Assembly: GCA_903865435.1 (NCBI GenBank)
Contig: CAIPJS010000058.1
Span: forward strand, 1-55,551
Length of the DNA: 55,551 bases
DNA from: an uncultured Bacteroidota bacterium
GTDB taxonomy: Bacteria; Bacteroidota; Bacteroidia; Chitinophagales; Chitinophagaceae
Direction of reading: 5' to 3'
Below the pieces are notes generated by a model. It had not been told where the DNA came from. It saw only the letters and a program-made list of their open reading frames with translations, and ran no database searches. Below, piece by piece: positions 33,589-40,567 of the stretch (within the stretch, counting starts at the first letter, position 1; every line of letters starts with the position of its first letter). Both the position numbers and the translations under genes were made by a program.

Positions 33589-33641
33589 GTGACGATTAGA
33601 CCTCACGCAACAAATGTACAACTATTTTTGATACCGCCAAA
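33589..33641 (-). promoter_or_regulatory. Cassette d promoter and 5' hairpin
   Basis: TTTG (33641-33638), 19 bases, TACATTTG (33618-33611). Hairpin GUGA / UCAC with loop GGUCUAAUCG (33606-33589) beginning 5 bases after the box; ATG 8 bases beyond it. Confidence 0.6.
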
Positions 33642-33685
33642 TAAAATTAGTATATTTATTTTTGTAATATTATGTAGCATAAAAA

Positions 33686-33705
33686 ATCCCCGAATTAACG
33701 GGGAT
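33686..33705 (-). terminator. Terminator of cassette e
   Basis: Same stem as at 32477-32496; it lies in the exact 44-base duplicate (33676-33719). Recent duplication or recombination between cassettes is implied. Confidence 0.7.
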
Positions 33706-33712
33706 AAATGTA

Positions 33713-33955
33713 TTAATAACCTGATGACAAAAAACGAGTTTTATCATACCTTGTTCTATATCCATTGTGATGTGTGTACATAGTACTATCACCGCCAAGT
33801 GTTATTCCAAATGTAGTATCATTACCGATATAACTGCATGGTATTGTTGTACTATAATGCCATGTTTTAGGAGTTGTAAAATACACTATTGAAAAAACTA
33901 ATAAAATTGCGGTTAATGTTGAGTAAACAATTGTACCTAAAAATGATGTTTTCAT
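33713..33955 (-). CDS. Cassette e small membrane protein (80 aa)
   Basis: 80 aa. N-terminal hydrophobic helix (FLGTIVYSTLTAILLVFSIV), then a Thr/Tyr/Gly-rich outer part with CSYIGNDTTFG. Probably anchored in the inner membrane with the C-terminus outside, or an uncleaved signal anchor. No family recognised. Confidence 0.6.
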   Translation of the reverse strand: MKTSFLGTIVYSTLTAILLVFSIVYFTTPKTWHYSTTIPCSYIGNDTTFGITLGGDSTMYTHHNGYRTRYDKTRFLSSGY

Positions 33956-33962
33956 ATATTTT

Positions 33963-34021
33963 CGGCAACCGATTAGACCGTTACCGATGCAAATGTAGTT
34001 ATTAGTTTTGAAAATAGGAAA
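33963..34021 (-). promoter_or_regulatory. Cassette e promoter and 5' hairpin
   Basis: TTTC (34021-34018), 20 bases, TACATTTG (33997-33990). Hairpin CGGUAAC / GUUGCCG (7 bp, one U·G pair) with loop GGUCUAAUCG at 33986-33963, starting 4 bases after the box. Confidence 0.65.
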
Positions 34022-34078
34022 TGTGCGGATGTTATTGTTTTGTTAATGTTAAATTTTGATATATGTCGGAGTATAAAA

Positions 34079-34097
34079 AACACCCAAAGAGGGTGTT
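34079..34097 (-). terminator. Terminator of cassette f
   Basis: Stem AACACCC / GGGTGTT; minus-strand RNA continues TTTTATACTCC. Confidence 0.6.
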
Positions 34098-34109
34098 AAA
34101 TTAAACTAT

Positions 34110-34259
34110 TTATATTTCAATCTCGTTTAATAGTTTTTTAATTTCCTTGTATCTTTTTATTAAATTAATGTAATCTGGACTATCTAAGTCAATTGTAGCT
34201 AATTTGTCAGATATTTCTATTTGTTCCCTTTGCAATAATTTTATTTTTTCCTTTGTCAT
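34110..34259 (-). CDS. Cassette f micro-protein, paralogue of a domain in the 317-aa protein
   Basis: 49 aa, a single amphipathic helical hairpin. Its middle, EQIEISDKLATIDLDSPDY followed by KRYKEIKKLL, aligns without gaps to EQSKLSDKLATIEMDSEDF and ARFKEVKAQI in the protein encoded at 34663-35616 (residues about 101-146), with roughly 40 percent identity. So one domain exists alone here and embedded there. Function unknown; a coiled-coil interaction module is likely. Confidence 0.6.
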   Translation of the reverse strand: MTKEKIKLLQREQIEISDKLATIDLDSPDYINLIKRYKEIKKLLNEIEI

Positions 34260-34266
34260 AATATAT

Positions 34267-34320
34267 CTCGGATTAGACACGAGTCGGTGTAAAGGTAGTA
34301 AATATTTCGGAAATAGTAAA
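34267..34320 (-). promoter_or_regulatory. Cassette f promoter and 5' hairpin (diverged)
   Basis: Box TACCTTTA (34297-34290), with TTTA at 34320-34317. Hairpin CUCG / CGAG with loop UGUCUAAUC (34283-34267), which keeps the UCUAAUC core. Confidence 0.5.
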
Positions 34321-34535
34321 TAACGAGCTGTTAAGGTTTTGTTAAACCCACAATCGTTAAATTTTTGTTAACATCTATTAATTCTCGATTTTATTTCGTA
34401 TAACGCACGCATACGCGGCTCCTATTAATACCATCCGAGCCCCATAAAATATTAAAATACTTATTCATATAATACAATAGTTGTTAAAACTATGTTAAAG
34501 CCAAAAATTAATTGTGCAGGTATCAAATAACGTTG
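34298..34535. other. Divergent intergenic region without genes
   Basis: Between cassette f (minus) and the 317-aa gene (plus). Contains repeated GTTAA motifs (for example TTTTTGTTAACATC near 34365) like those found upstream of the other cassette promoters. No gene seen. Confidence 0.5.
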
Positions 34536-34543
34536 TACATTTG
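34513..34543 (+). promoter_or_regulatory. Promoter of the 317-aa gene
   Basis: TTG followed by 21 bases and TACATTTG (34536-34543). The leader is about 115 bases long. It carries a perfect palindrome TCGGGGTTATAACCCCGA at 34630-34647, followed by an A-rich stretch and the ATG at 34663. Confidence 0.6.
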
Positions 34544-34662
34544 TATTGTTATTAGCGTGAAACGGAAACAAAAACACAGGAACCCGCTAACATAGGTTAT
34601 TTGAAATACGGGAAAGCATTATTAACTATTCGGGGTTATAACCCCGATAAAAAAACAAAAAC

Positions 34663-35616
34663 ATGAAAAAGTATTTTATTATCGCATCATTTGCGAAAAA
34701 CAGGATTTACAATGACGGAACTGTAACTGACGTAACAGGCAGCACGCCAGCTCCGAAGGACGATTCAGGTAACTACATATTAGAATGCACCTCTGCAACA
34801 AAAAAAGTTAAAGTAGGCGAGCAGGCATTTTACTCAAGTGAACAACTTTTGAAGGTAGGCGAAGCTGCAACTACGAACTGGATTGAAGACAAACCAGTAA
34901 CTGCCAAAGCTGAACTTACACCTGCCCAGATTGCTGCGAAGGCTGAAGTTGCTGCAAAGCGTGACAATTTGGCAGCATTGAAAGCCGAGCAGTCGAAACT
35001 ATCTGACAAGCTCGCAACTATTGAGATGGACTCCGAAGACTTTTTACCAACTTTGGCACGTTTCAAGGAAGTAAAAGCGCAAATTGCTGCGCTTGGGCAT
35101 ATAACAACAGTTAGGGTTGCGAGGGTAAAAACAGAAGCGGAAGTTACATCAGAAGCTAACATAGTAACGCTCAGGGAAGCATATGCAGCAGCAGGAAAAT
35201 CACTCGATGAAGCAATAGTTGCACATAATACTAACGAAGGTTGGGATAAGCAAAAGCGCAACGGAAACGCTCCAGGAACAGCGAAAGATAGGGGAGCGGG
35301 GACTAAGTTTACCTACGAACAGGCGCAGGAAGTTCGTCAGTTTGTATCCGAAAATCCTTCAGTTTCACCGAAAGCTGTTTCCGAAAAATTTGGTATTGAT
35401 AGTATAATGTTATCTCGTATATGTAGCTACAGGCAGTATTTGCTGCGCAAAGGAGATACTCAGTATATACCATTTGATACTACATTTTTCAACCGATACG
35501 AAGGTGAAAAACTGGATTCTGTCGTAGGTATCGCTGAAGCAGCTGCATTGTGTGTAGGAACTGACGAGAAAGCAAAAATGATTAACGCTTGGTACAAAAA
35601 AATCCCTGTAGCATAG
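34663..35616 (+). CDS. 317-aa protein with coiled coil and HTH-like C-terminus
   Basis: 317 aa. Residues about 80-150 are Ala/Lys/Glu-rich helix and coiled coil and contain the domain shared with the 49-aa protein at 34110-34259. Residues 205-235 are Gly/Lys-rich. A helix-turn-helix-like segment follows (VSENPSVSPKAVSEKFGIDS near 238-257, then IMLSRICSYRQYLLRK). GC content and codon use are clearly higher than in the neighbours, which suggests high expression or separate origin. Single gene with its own promoter and strong terminator. Might be an early DNA-binding or abundant structural regulator; no family recognised. Confidence 0.7.
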   Translation: MKKYFIIASFAKNRIYNDGTVTDVTGSTPAPKDDSGNYILECTSATKKVKVGEQAFYSSEQLLKVGEAATTNWIEDKPVTAKAELTPAQIAAKAEVAAKRDNLAALKAEQSKLSDKLATIEMDSEDFLPTLARFKEVKAQIAALGHITTVRVARVKTEAEVTSEANIVTLREAYAAAGKSLDEAIVAHNTNEGWDKQKRNGNAPGTAKDRGAGTKFTYEQAQEVRQFVSENPSVSPKAVSEKFGIDSIMLSRICSYRQYLLRKGDTQYIPFDTTFFNRYEGEKLDSVVGIAEAAALCVGTDEKAKMINAWYKKIPVA

Positions 35617-35620
35617 TATA

Positions 35621-35652
35621 AACCTCGGAGATTAGACCTCCGAGGTTTTTTT
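35621..35652 (+). terminator. Strong terminator of the 317-aa gene
   Basis: 10-bp stem AACCTCGGAG / CTCCGAGGTT, loop ATTAGAC, then TTTTT. Its complement carries GGUCUAAUC in the loop, the core seen in the 5' hairpins of cassettes a, b, d and e. Confidence 0.75.
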
Positions 35653-35926
35653 GTGTCTACATGGATATGAAAAACTATAATTTATAAAATTCGTACTATA
35701 TAAATAATCTTCTTCTAAAATGCGGGCCTATATTTTATTCGTGTATGGTAGTACCTAAATTATTTTCAGGACAATGGCGGGTATGCTATGTGGCAAGGAA
35801 TTGATTTTTAGGATAACATGGAATAGAAACGACAGCCAGCCATGTTAACAAAACTTTAACTGTCCAAATGTATGAATGTACAAATGTTTGGTGTATATTT
35901 GTATCAGATAAAAAACAGCGAAAAAC
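35653..35926 (+). promoter_or_regulatory. Intergenic region with promoter box
   Basis: No gene seen. A -7 box TATATTTG lies at 35894-35901, about 25 bases before the ATG at 35927. The -33 region is unclear. Nearby TACAAATGTTTGG could hold a second, inverted box. It likely starts the rightward run of small genes. Confidence 0.5.
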
Positions 35927-36109
35927 ATGGAAACAGTAATAAATTCAATCAGAGAAAATCTGATAAACGGAAATAGAAACGATGCAATTAAGGAAATTTC
36001 TGGACTATCTAAGGAACAGAAAAAATTGGCACTTCGTCACCTCTACAGCAACAGGAGCGGAGATACGATGGAAGGAAGTATTTTTCGATTAATCTTAAAT
36101 CTTATATAA
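35927..36109 (+). CDS. Small helical protein (60 aa)
   Basis: 60 aa, METVINSIRENLINGNRNDA then a charged helix region. First of the rightward run of small early-type genes; its last stop base is shared with the next ATG. No family recognised. Confidence 0.6.
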   Translation: METVINSIRENLINGNRNDAIKEISGLSKEQKKLALRHLYSNRSGDTMEGSIFRLILNLI

Positions 36110-36303
36110 TGACTGGCCTCCAAAAAATTTCATACGACATTGAGATATTATCTCAGGAATATGTAGAAGAAGATGATGTATTAGAGAAAGCGGATATTTT
36201 ATCTGATATTAGAGCTAAAATGTCACTGTTTAATACTATTGTTGGAGATATTAGATATGATTTAAAATATGTACCGAATGAAAAAGATTATATAGTACTT
36301 TAA
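36109..36303 (+). CDS. Small acidic helical protein (64 aa)
   Basis: 64 aa, acidic, predicted two-helix protein (SYDIEILSQEYVEEDDVLEK). Coupled to the preceding gene by a one-base overlap. Unknown function. Confidence 0.55.
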   Translation: MTGLQKISYDIEILSQEYVEEDDVLEKADILSDIRAKMSLFNTIVGDIRYDLKYVPNEKDYIVL

Positions 36304-36326
36304 AAATAAAACCATATAGCAAAAAC

Positions 36327-36485
36327 ATGAGATATCACATACGAATGAACAGAGACAAAGACATAAAACTACTGGTCGAAGCAATCGGAGTAAAATGCGT
36401 TAATTTTCACGACAGAACCTGCATTATATTTGACTATTTAACAGATTACCAACTACAAACTTTATTAAATTACTTTTTAAATTAA
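36327..36485 (+). CDS. Small protein (52 aa)
   Basis: 52 aa, starts MRYHIRMNRDKDIKLLVEAI and ends DYLTDYQLQTLLNYFLN; alpha/beta pattern. It is spaced regularly between its neighbours and preceded by an A-rich leader, as many genes here are. Confidence 0.5.
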   Translation: MRYHIRMNRDKDIKLLVEAIGVKCVNFHDRTCIIFDYLTDYQLQTLLNYFLN

Positions 36486-36490
36486 ACATT

Positions 36491-36814
36491 ATGCAAGAGC
36501 AAGACTTAAAAACAATAGAAATTATCGCAAAGGAGTATTTTGATAAAGCAAACGGTAATATCTACTTCTCAGCCAGAGTAACCCTGAATTATGGCTTATC
36601 CGATGAAGTTACTCTCTATTTGCCTTTTCAGTATGGTTACGGAGAACATTATATAAATATGGCTAAGAAGGAAATTGCCAAGTACTTTGTAATTGATAAA
36701 AACGATTCTCCTGAAGCATTCTTTATTTCTTTATATGTGTATAACGTAGTATTACGAACAAACAAAGAAGATAACTGTAAAAAGAGAGACGTTGAAGATT
36801 TTGGTAAAGCGTAA
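36491..36814 (+). CDS. Hypothetical protein (107 aa)
   Basis: 107 aa, soluble alpha/beta, with a Tyr-rich middle (LYLPFQYGYGEHYINMAKKE). Only 5 bases from the preceding stop. No family recognised. Confidence 0.6.
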   Translation: MQEQDLKTIEIIAKEYFDKANGNIYFSARVTLNYGLSDEVTLYLPFQYGYGEHYINMAKKEIAKYFVIDKNDSPEAFFISLYVYNVVLRTNKEDNCKKRDVEDFGKA

Positions 36815-36856
36815 AATTTGTTATCAGTCTAAAGTCTGAAAGAATTGCGATAGGTC

Positions 36857-36873
36857 GTAGGGTTACTCCCTAC
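36857..36873 (+). promoter_or_regulatory. Leader hairpin before the 233-aa gene
   Basis: Stem GTAGGG / CCCTAC with loop TTACT, about 27 bases before the ATG at 36901, followed by an A-rich leader. Not of the A-UCY...GGA family, but in the same position. Confidence 0.45.
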
Positions 36874-36900
36874 TACTAAACAAACTAACAAATAAAATAT

Positions 36901-37602
36901 ATGCTATTAGAGAAGATTAAGTACGACTTAACAAATGTATCTGAAAAAGTTTACGAAGGAAATAGTTACGGAAATTTTACAACATATGGCGATTTATGGA
37001 AATTACGGTCTTTTGTTAAAGGTGATTTAGATGCAGAAATAAAATTTGAACTTGTATCAGGTAAATTTTACTATAGTAGTCCGTACCTTTCTTTTGGAGA
37101 TTATGATAATTCCTGCCATATAGAAAGGTCAAATGTAAGAGTCTTTGAGAGTGATTTTAAGGACTGTAAAGATTGGATTAAAGTAACTGGAGATTATGGA
37201 AGCGAGTCTATTTTTATAGATGTTACAACCGAAAATACAGAAATTATTGAAATTGTTGAATTTTTCCTTGATTGGCAGATAATGATTGACGAGGAAGATT
37301 GCACTTTAATGGAAATGGAGTTAATTGATGAGGCTTGGGATTGCTGTATAAAAGACGATGTACTTTTGTTTATAAAAGAAAAATTCAATGTCTATTCAGT
37401 AGAAATTCTCGAAGGCAAAGATTCCGATTTCAGAAATTGGTTTGAAGAAATAAGAGAGAAAGAAAATCGTTACTTGGAGATTCAATCTGGTGGAAATGCC
37501 TATGTTGATTATAGGATTGTTTTAAATGTATTTTGTAGCATGGAAAACAGAGAAGCGCAGATTACTGTTTTAAACGGATTCCTCGAATTTCTTACTTATT
37601 AA
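36901..37602 (+). CDS. Acidic hypothetical protein (233 aa)
   Basis: 233 aa, strongly acidic (many Asp and Glu throughout, e.g. DWQIMIDEEDCTLMEMELID), with a beta-rich N-terminal half and a helical C-terminal half. Such charge could mimic DNA or bind basic proteins, but nothing proves this. No family recognised. Confidence 0.6.
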   Translation: MLLEKIKYDLTNVSEKVYEGNSYGNFTTYGDLWKLRSFVKGDLDAEIKFELVSGKFYYSSPYLSFGDYDNSCHIERSNVRVFESDFKDCKDWIKVTGDYGSESIFIDVTTENTEIIEIVEFFLDWQIMIDEEDCTLMEMELIDEAWDCCIKDDVLLFIKEKFNVYSVEILEGKDSDFRNWFEEIREKENRYLEIQSGGNAYVDYRIVLNVFCSMENREAQITVLNGFLEFLTY

Positions 37603-37689
37603 GTATAAGTCCTAAAATATTAGCGCAATATGACTTATCGCAACTTTTGTTACTTTTAGATGCGTAATAGCAAAAAGTAAGTTACTCAA

Positions 37690-37720
37690 ACCCGTATCCT
37701 TCAAGGAGCGTGATTTTGAG
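37690..37720 (+). promoter_or_regulatory. Leader hairpin (A-UCY...GGA family), copy 4
   Basis: Plus-strand RNA: CCCGU, AUCCUUCAAGGA, GCGUG, an imperfect outer stem with an intact A-UCC...GGA inner part. The tail UUUUGAGGUGAAAAA is identical to that at 39032-39046. ATG at 37739. Confidence 0.5.
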
Positions 37721-37738
37721 GTGAAAAACTAAAGATAT

Positions 37739-38212
37739 ATGAACATATTCGCTCTCGATTACAGCCCAAAACTGGCAGCACAATATCACTGCGATAAGCA
37801 TGTAGTTAAAATGATTGTAGAAACAGCGCAAATATTATCTACAGCTCATCATATTAATGGCGTAAATTCTCAGTTAAGGGAAATTATATACAAGGAAACT
37901 CACAAAAATCATCCTTGTTGTATCTGGGCAAGAGAAAGTACAGAAAATTATTTATGGCTTTGTTCTTTGGGGATTGAACTGTGTAAAGAATACACTTTGA
38001 GATATGGTAAAATTCATAAAACACAATCTATTTTAGAGATGTTGGTAGGTAATATTCCAAATTTTAAGTATGTATGTTTTACTCCTTTTGCTTTAGCTAT
38101 GCCTGAAGATTGCTGGAAAGAAGATGCAGTTTTGGCTTACAGAAAATATTACATGGTACATAAAAGAGGAATCTGTACATGGAAAACTAAAAAACCGATT
38201 TGGTTCATATAA
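37739..38212 (+). CDS. Conserved phage protein (pyrimidine-dimer glycosylase-like annotation)
   Basis: 157 aa. MNIFALDYSPKLAAQYHCDK followed by HVVKMIVETAQILSTAH, then THKNHPCCIWARESTENYLW and EYTLRYGKIHKT, are hallmark blocks of a widespread phage family often annotated as pyrimidine-dimer DNA glycosylase/endonuclease-like. The real reaction of this family is not firmly known to me. Many conserved His, Cys and Lys residues suggest an enzyme. The C-terminus ends at a usual length for the family. Confidence 0.65.
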   Translation: MNIFALDYSPKLAAQYHCDKHVVKMIVETAQILSTAHHINGVNSQLREIIYKETHKNHPCCIWARESTENYLWLCSLGIELCKEYTLRYGKIHKTQSILEMLVGNIPNFKYVCFTPFALAMPEDCWKEDAVLAYRKYYMVHKRGICTWKTKKPIWFI

Positions 38213-38330
38213 AAACAAAAAAAAATCAACAAGGTGGTTTAAAATTCCTTCTGAATTATATACAAAACCCGAAATAATAGAATCTTTACAATATCGTATT
38301 AACATTTTAAAAACTTTCAACAATGATTAA
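38124..38330 (+). CDS. Overlapping frame downstream of the 157-aa gene, possible extension
   Basis: 68 codons, the first 30 overlapping the 157-aa gene in the +1 frame. The free part (38213-38330) reads KSTRWFKIPSELYTKPEIIE then SLQYRINILKTFNND and looks coding. Its stop overlaps the next start as ATGATTAA, the coupling style used throughout this phage. No start codon exists in the free part. It may start inside the previous gene, be a +1 recoded extension of it, or be a remnant. Confidence 0.4.
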   Translation: MQFWLTENITWYIKEESVHGKLKNRFGSYKNKKKSTRWFKIPSELYTKPEIIESLQYRINILKTFNND

Positions 38331-38520
38331 AAGAACCTTTAAGGCATGGAGATATGAGATGAAAAAAATCTCCGACAAAATTAAATCAGCAGGATTAGAA
38401 CTTGGCAAGGTAGAATCCACAGAACAAGAGATTCTTGAAATGTACTACAGAGGTGGATATTCTCCCCGTATGACAATTTTAGAGATATTAAGAGTTCCAG
38501 CAGGTTGGGATATTTTATAA
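38323..38520 (+). CDS. Small basic protein (65 aa)
   Basis: 65 aa, basic N-terminus (MIKRTFKAWRYEMKKISDKI), ends VPAGWDIL. Helical. Start overlaps the stop of the preceding frame. Unknown function. Confidence 0.55.
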   Translation: MIKRTFKAWRYEMKKISDKIKSAGLELGKVESTEQEILEMYYRGGYSPRMTILEILRVPAGWDIL

Positions 38521-38589
38521 TAAAGGAGTAAGCCGAAAATCATATTAAGAGTAGGCGTATGTATTTTAACATTTTAAAACAAAATAACT

Positions 38590-38709
38590 ATGAGAGAAAA
38601 ATTCGGAGCCCCGATAGAAAAAAAAGACAAACTAACAATGTTCATAATAAGATTAGTACTTATTGCAGCATTTACTGAATTTATTGTAATGTTTTTTAAT
38701 CTTAATTAA
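38590..38709 (+). CDS. Small membrane protein (39 aa)
   Basis: 39 aa: charged N-terminus (MREKFGAPIEKKDKLTM) and a hydrophobic C-terminal helix (FIIRLVLIAAFTEFIVMFF). Preceded by an A-rich leader. Single-pass small membrane protein; function unknown. Confidence 0.5.
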   Translation: MREKFGAPIEKKDKLTMFIIRLVLIAAFTEFIVMFFNLN

Positions 38710-38720
38710 ACCAAAAAAAT

Positions 38721-38963
38721 ATGAACTGGATAAAAATAACAAAAGAAAATATTCCAACTGGCGAAGTTTTAGCCACAGATGGAGAAAATTATATAGTCGG
38801 TACGATTATAGAAAATCAAGGATTTTTTGAGTGCCAAATGCAATTGGAAGAATTTGGGATTTACTCTGATTATTGCCCAGCTGTAGATTATATAACTCAT
38901 TTTATGCTACTAACAAATCCAACAGAGAATATTATTAATCACGAAAATTACGGAGGGTGTTAA
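38721..38963 (+). CDS. DUF551-like protein (80 aa)
   Basis: 80 aa. MNWIKITKENIPTGEVLATD at the N-terminus and ITHFMLLTNPTE near the C-terminus match the layout of DUF551-type phage proteins (MNWI...P...VL... then THWMPLP). Function of the family unknown. Begins 11 bases after the previous stop. Confidence 0.55.
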   Translation: MNWIKITKENIPTGEVLATDGENYIVGTIIENQGFFECQMQLEEFGIYSDYCPAVDYITHFMLLTNPTENIINHENYGGC

Positions 38964-39004
38964 TTATGGAAAAGAATATTAAAAAACAAATATAATCTCA
39001 AAAT

Positions 39005-39046
39005 AACCTCGCTCCATTTACGGATGCGAGGTTTTGAGGTGAAAAA
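39005..39046 (+). promoter_or_regulatory. Leader hairpin (A-UCY...GGA family), copy 5
   Basis: Perfect 8-bp stem AACCUCGC / GCGAGGUU enclosing UCCAUUUACGGAU, then UUUUGAGGUGAAAAA and the ATG at 39055. The unpaired base is on the 3' side here, unlike the other copies. Confidence 0.55.
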
Positions 39047-39054
39047 ACTTTAAA

Positions 39055-39513
39055 ATGTCAAAATACAATATCTACAAAGGCTTAGACCTTATAAAACCTG
39101 CAGTAACAGCAGATGAAATGATTGAGCATAAGCTCTCAAATACTGGATTTACATATCGAAAGATAGAGCAAAAAAAGTGGAGCGAAAAAATAAACGATAA
39201 AGATGAGTTTATACGCAATATGAACCTTGCTCAAAGAAACGACTTGCACTTAGGACTTCGTGTTATAAAGTACTCTGAGGAGATAGGCGAAGATGGAAAA
39301 ATTATTGGATGGCATTTAAGAAGTACCACAAAGGGGAGAAGTGAAAAAGAAATACACTTATCCCCAAGTGTAATAAAAGAAACAAAACTAAAAGACATAT
39401 TATACTTCTTGTCAGAATATTCAGGGGATATATATGATAAGTTTGAACTTCAAGATTACTTTGATTTAATACCAAGAGAAGAATTTGTTAACATAGTAAA
39501 ATCATTGAGATAA
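39055..39513 (+). CDS. Hypothetical protein (152 aa)
   Basis: 152 aa, basic and charged, alpha/beta. Contains GLDLIKPAVTADEMIEHKL and EIHLSPSVIKETKLKDILYF. No family recognised. Last base of its stop is the first of the next ATG. Confidence 0.6.
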   Translation: MSKYNIYKGLDLIKPAVTADEMIEHKLSNTGFTYRKIEQKKWSEKINDKDEFIRNMNLAQRNDLHLGLRVIKYSEEIGEDGKIIGWHLRSTTKGRSEKEIHLSPSVIKETKLKDILYFLSEYSGDIYDKFELQDYFDLIPREEFVNIVKSLR

Positions 39514-39665
39514 TGGGATGTAATTTTTATAGTTTTCAAAGACCGAGCGAGTCGAAGAAAAAACGAGCCGACAAGAAAAAACTTGTTGCAGCCACAATTA
39601 AACTCCAAATGTTTGACGGAGAGAAACAAGTAAGAAAAAACAGTAAAAATATTGACCTATTATGA
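39513..39665 (+). CDS. Small very basic protein (50 aa)
   Basis: 50 aa, starting MGCNFYSFQRPSESKKKRAD and rich in Lys and Arg (pI clearly high). Could bind nucleic acid. Coupled to both neighbours: TAATG at the start and TATGA at the end. Confidence 0.55.
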   Translation: MGCNFYSFQRPSESKKKRADKKKLVAATIKLQMFDGEKQVRKNSKNIDLL

Positions 39666-39877
39666 GCTTAAAACCGTTTAATAAACTAAACACAGAAGAA
39701 AGAGATATGCACATAAATCTTATACTTGCGCTTGCTAATGGAGAAAGTTATGAGTTCGAGTGTACAAATCCTCATGCTTTTCGCAATCACTTTTCTGTAA
39801 TAGTAAAAAAATCATGGGAAATTAACACTTTTACATCAAGAAAATCAGGTAACATACTTAAATATTGGAGGTTATAA
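39662..39877 (+). CDS. Small hypothetical protein (71 aa)
   Basis: 71 aa, MSLKPFNKLNTEERDMHINL then a mixed alpha/beta part. Coupled to the preceding gene by a 4-base overlap. Unknown function. Confidence 0.55.
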   Translation: MSLKPFNKLNTEERDMHINLILALANGESYEFECTNPHAFRNHFSVIVKKSWEINTFTSRKSGNILKYWRL

Positions 39878-39880
39878 GTT

Positions 39881-40567
39881 ATGAAAATAATAGAAACAAT
39901 TAAGAAGCTAATTGAAAAGGCTCAGAAGACAGATTCAATACAGGAATCAGAGACTTTTATGCTTAAAGCGCAAGAGCTTTTAGCTAAATACAATCTTGAT
40001 ATGTCTCATGTAGAAAGACTTGAGATTGAAGAAGGTATCACAGAGGCTATTCAAAAGTTCGAAGAGCAATGGGAACGAGACCTTATGACTGGAATAGGAG
40101 CGAATAACTTCTGTAAAGTGTATGGTTGCCCAGAAGGATTGAGAATAATAGGTAATGCTTCTAACATAGAGGTTACATTATTTTTATACTCATTTTTCAG
40201 GACAAGATTATCTGAACTTTCGATTCCAGCATATTTTAGGTTTTTAGGAGAAAAAAGTGATTTACTTGGTTTTAAGCTCGAGCCTACTAAAAAGTTCAAA
40301 AACCAATTTCTTTTAGATTACTATAAAGGAGGAGTTGACGGTATTAAATCCAAGATGAATGAAAAGAAAATTGAAATGTCAAAACAAGAAGGTATGTCTG
40401 GTTTAATTCGTTTAACTGGTATCGAGATTGAAAAGTATGTAAATGAAAGATATAGAGTTCGTACAACTTCCAGAAGAGATTCAGGCTCGAGTTCTGGCGT
40501 TGGTTATGGCAGGGGTTTTGCTGATGGTTCTTCTATTAATGTAACAAGAAATAAAATGATAGGATGA
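39881..40567 (+). CDS. DUF2786-like protein (228 aa)
   Basis: 228 aa. N-terminal KIIETIKKLIEKAQKTDSIQ then ESETFMLKAQELLAKYNLDM is the DUF2786 signature. The central part fits the domain that usually follows it in phages; the C-terminal tail is Gly/Ser-rich (RRDSGSSSGVGYGRGFADGS). Function of the family unknown, common in phage early regions. Overlaps the next gene by 4 bases. Confidence 0.7.
   Translation: MKIIETIKKLIEKAQKTDSIQESETFMLKAQELLAKYNLDMSHVERLEIEEGITEAIQKFEEQWERDLMTGIGANNFCKVYGCPEGLRIIGNASNIEVTLFLYSFFRTRLSELSIPAYFRFLGEKSDLLGFKLEPTKKFKNQFLLDYYKGGVDGIKSKMNEKKIEMSKQEGMSGLIRLTGIEIEKYVNERYRVRTTSRRDSGSSSGVGYGRGFADGSSINVTRNKMIG

Noticed and set aside
32361..34283. Loop sequence as a DNA operator only
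   Set aside because: Stem pairs in cassettes b and e rely on G·U pairs that exist only in the minus-strand RNA, so an RNA structure explains the data better than a DNA palindrome.
34830..35261. 143-codon minus-strand frame inside the 317-aa gene
   Set aside because: Antisense shadow of the Ala/Glu/Lys-rich helix; no promoter or neighbour supports it.
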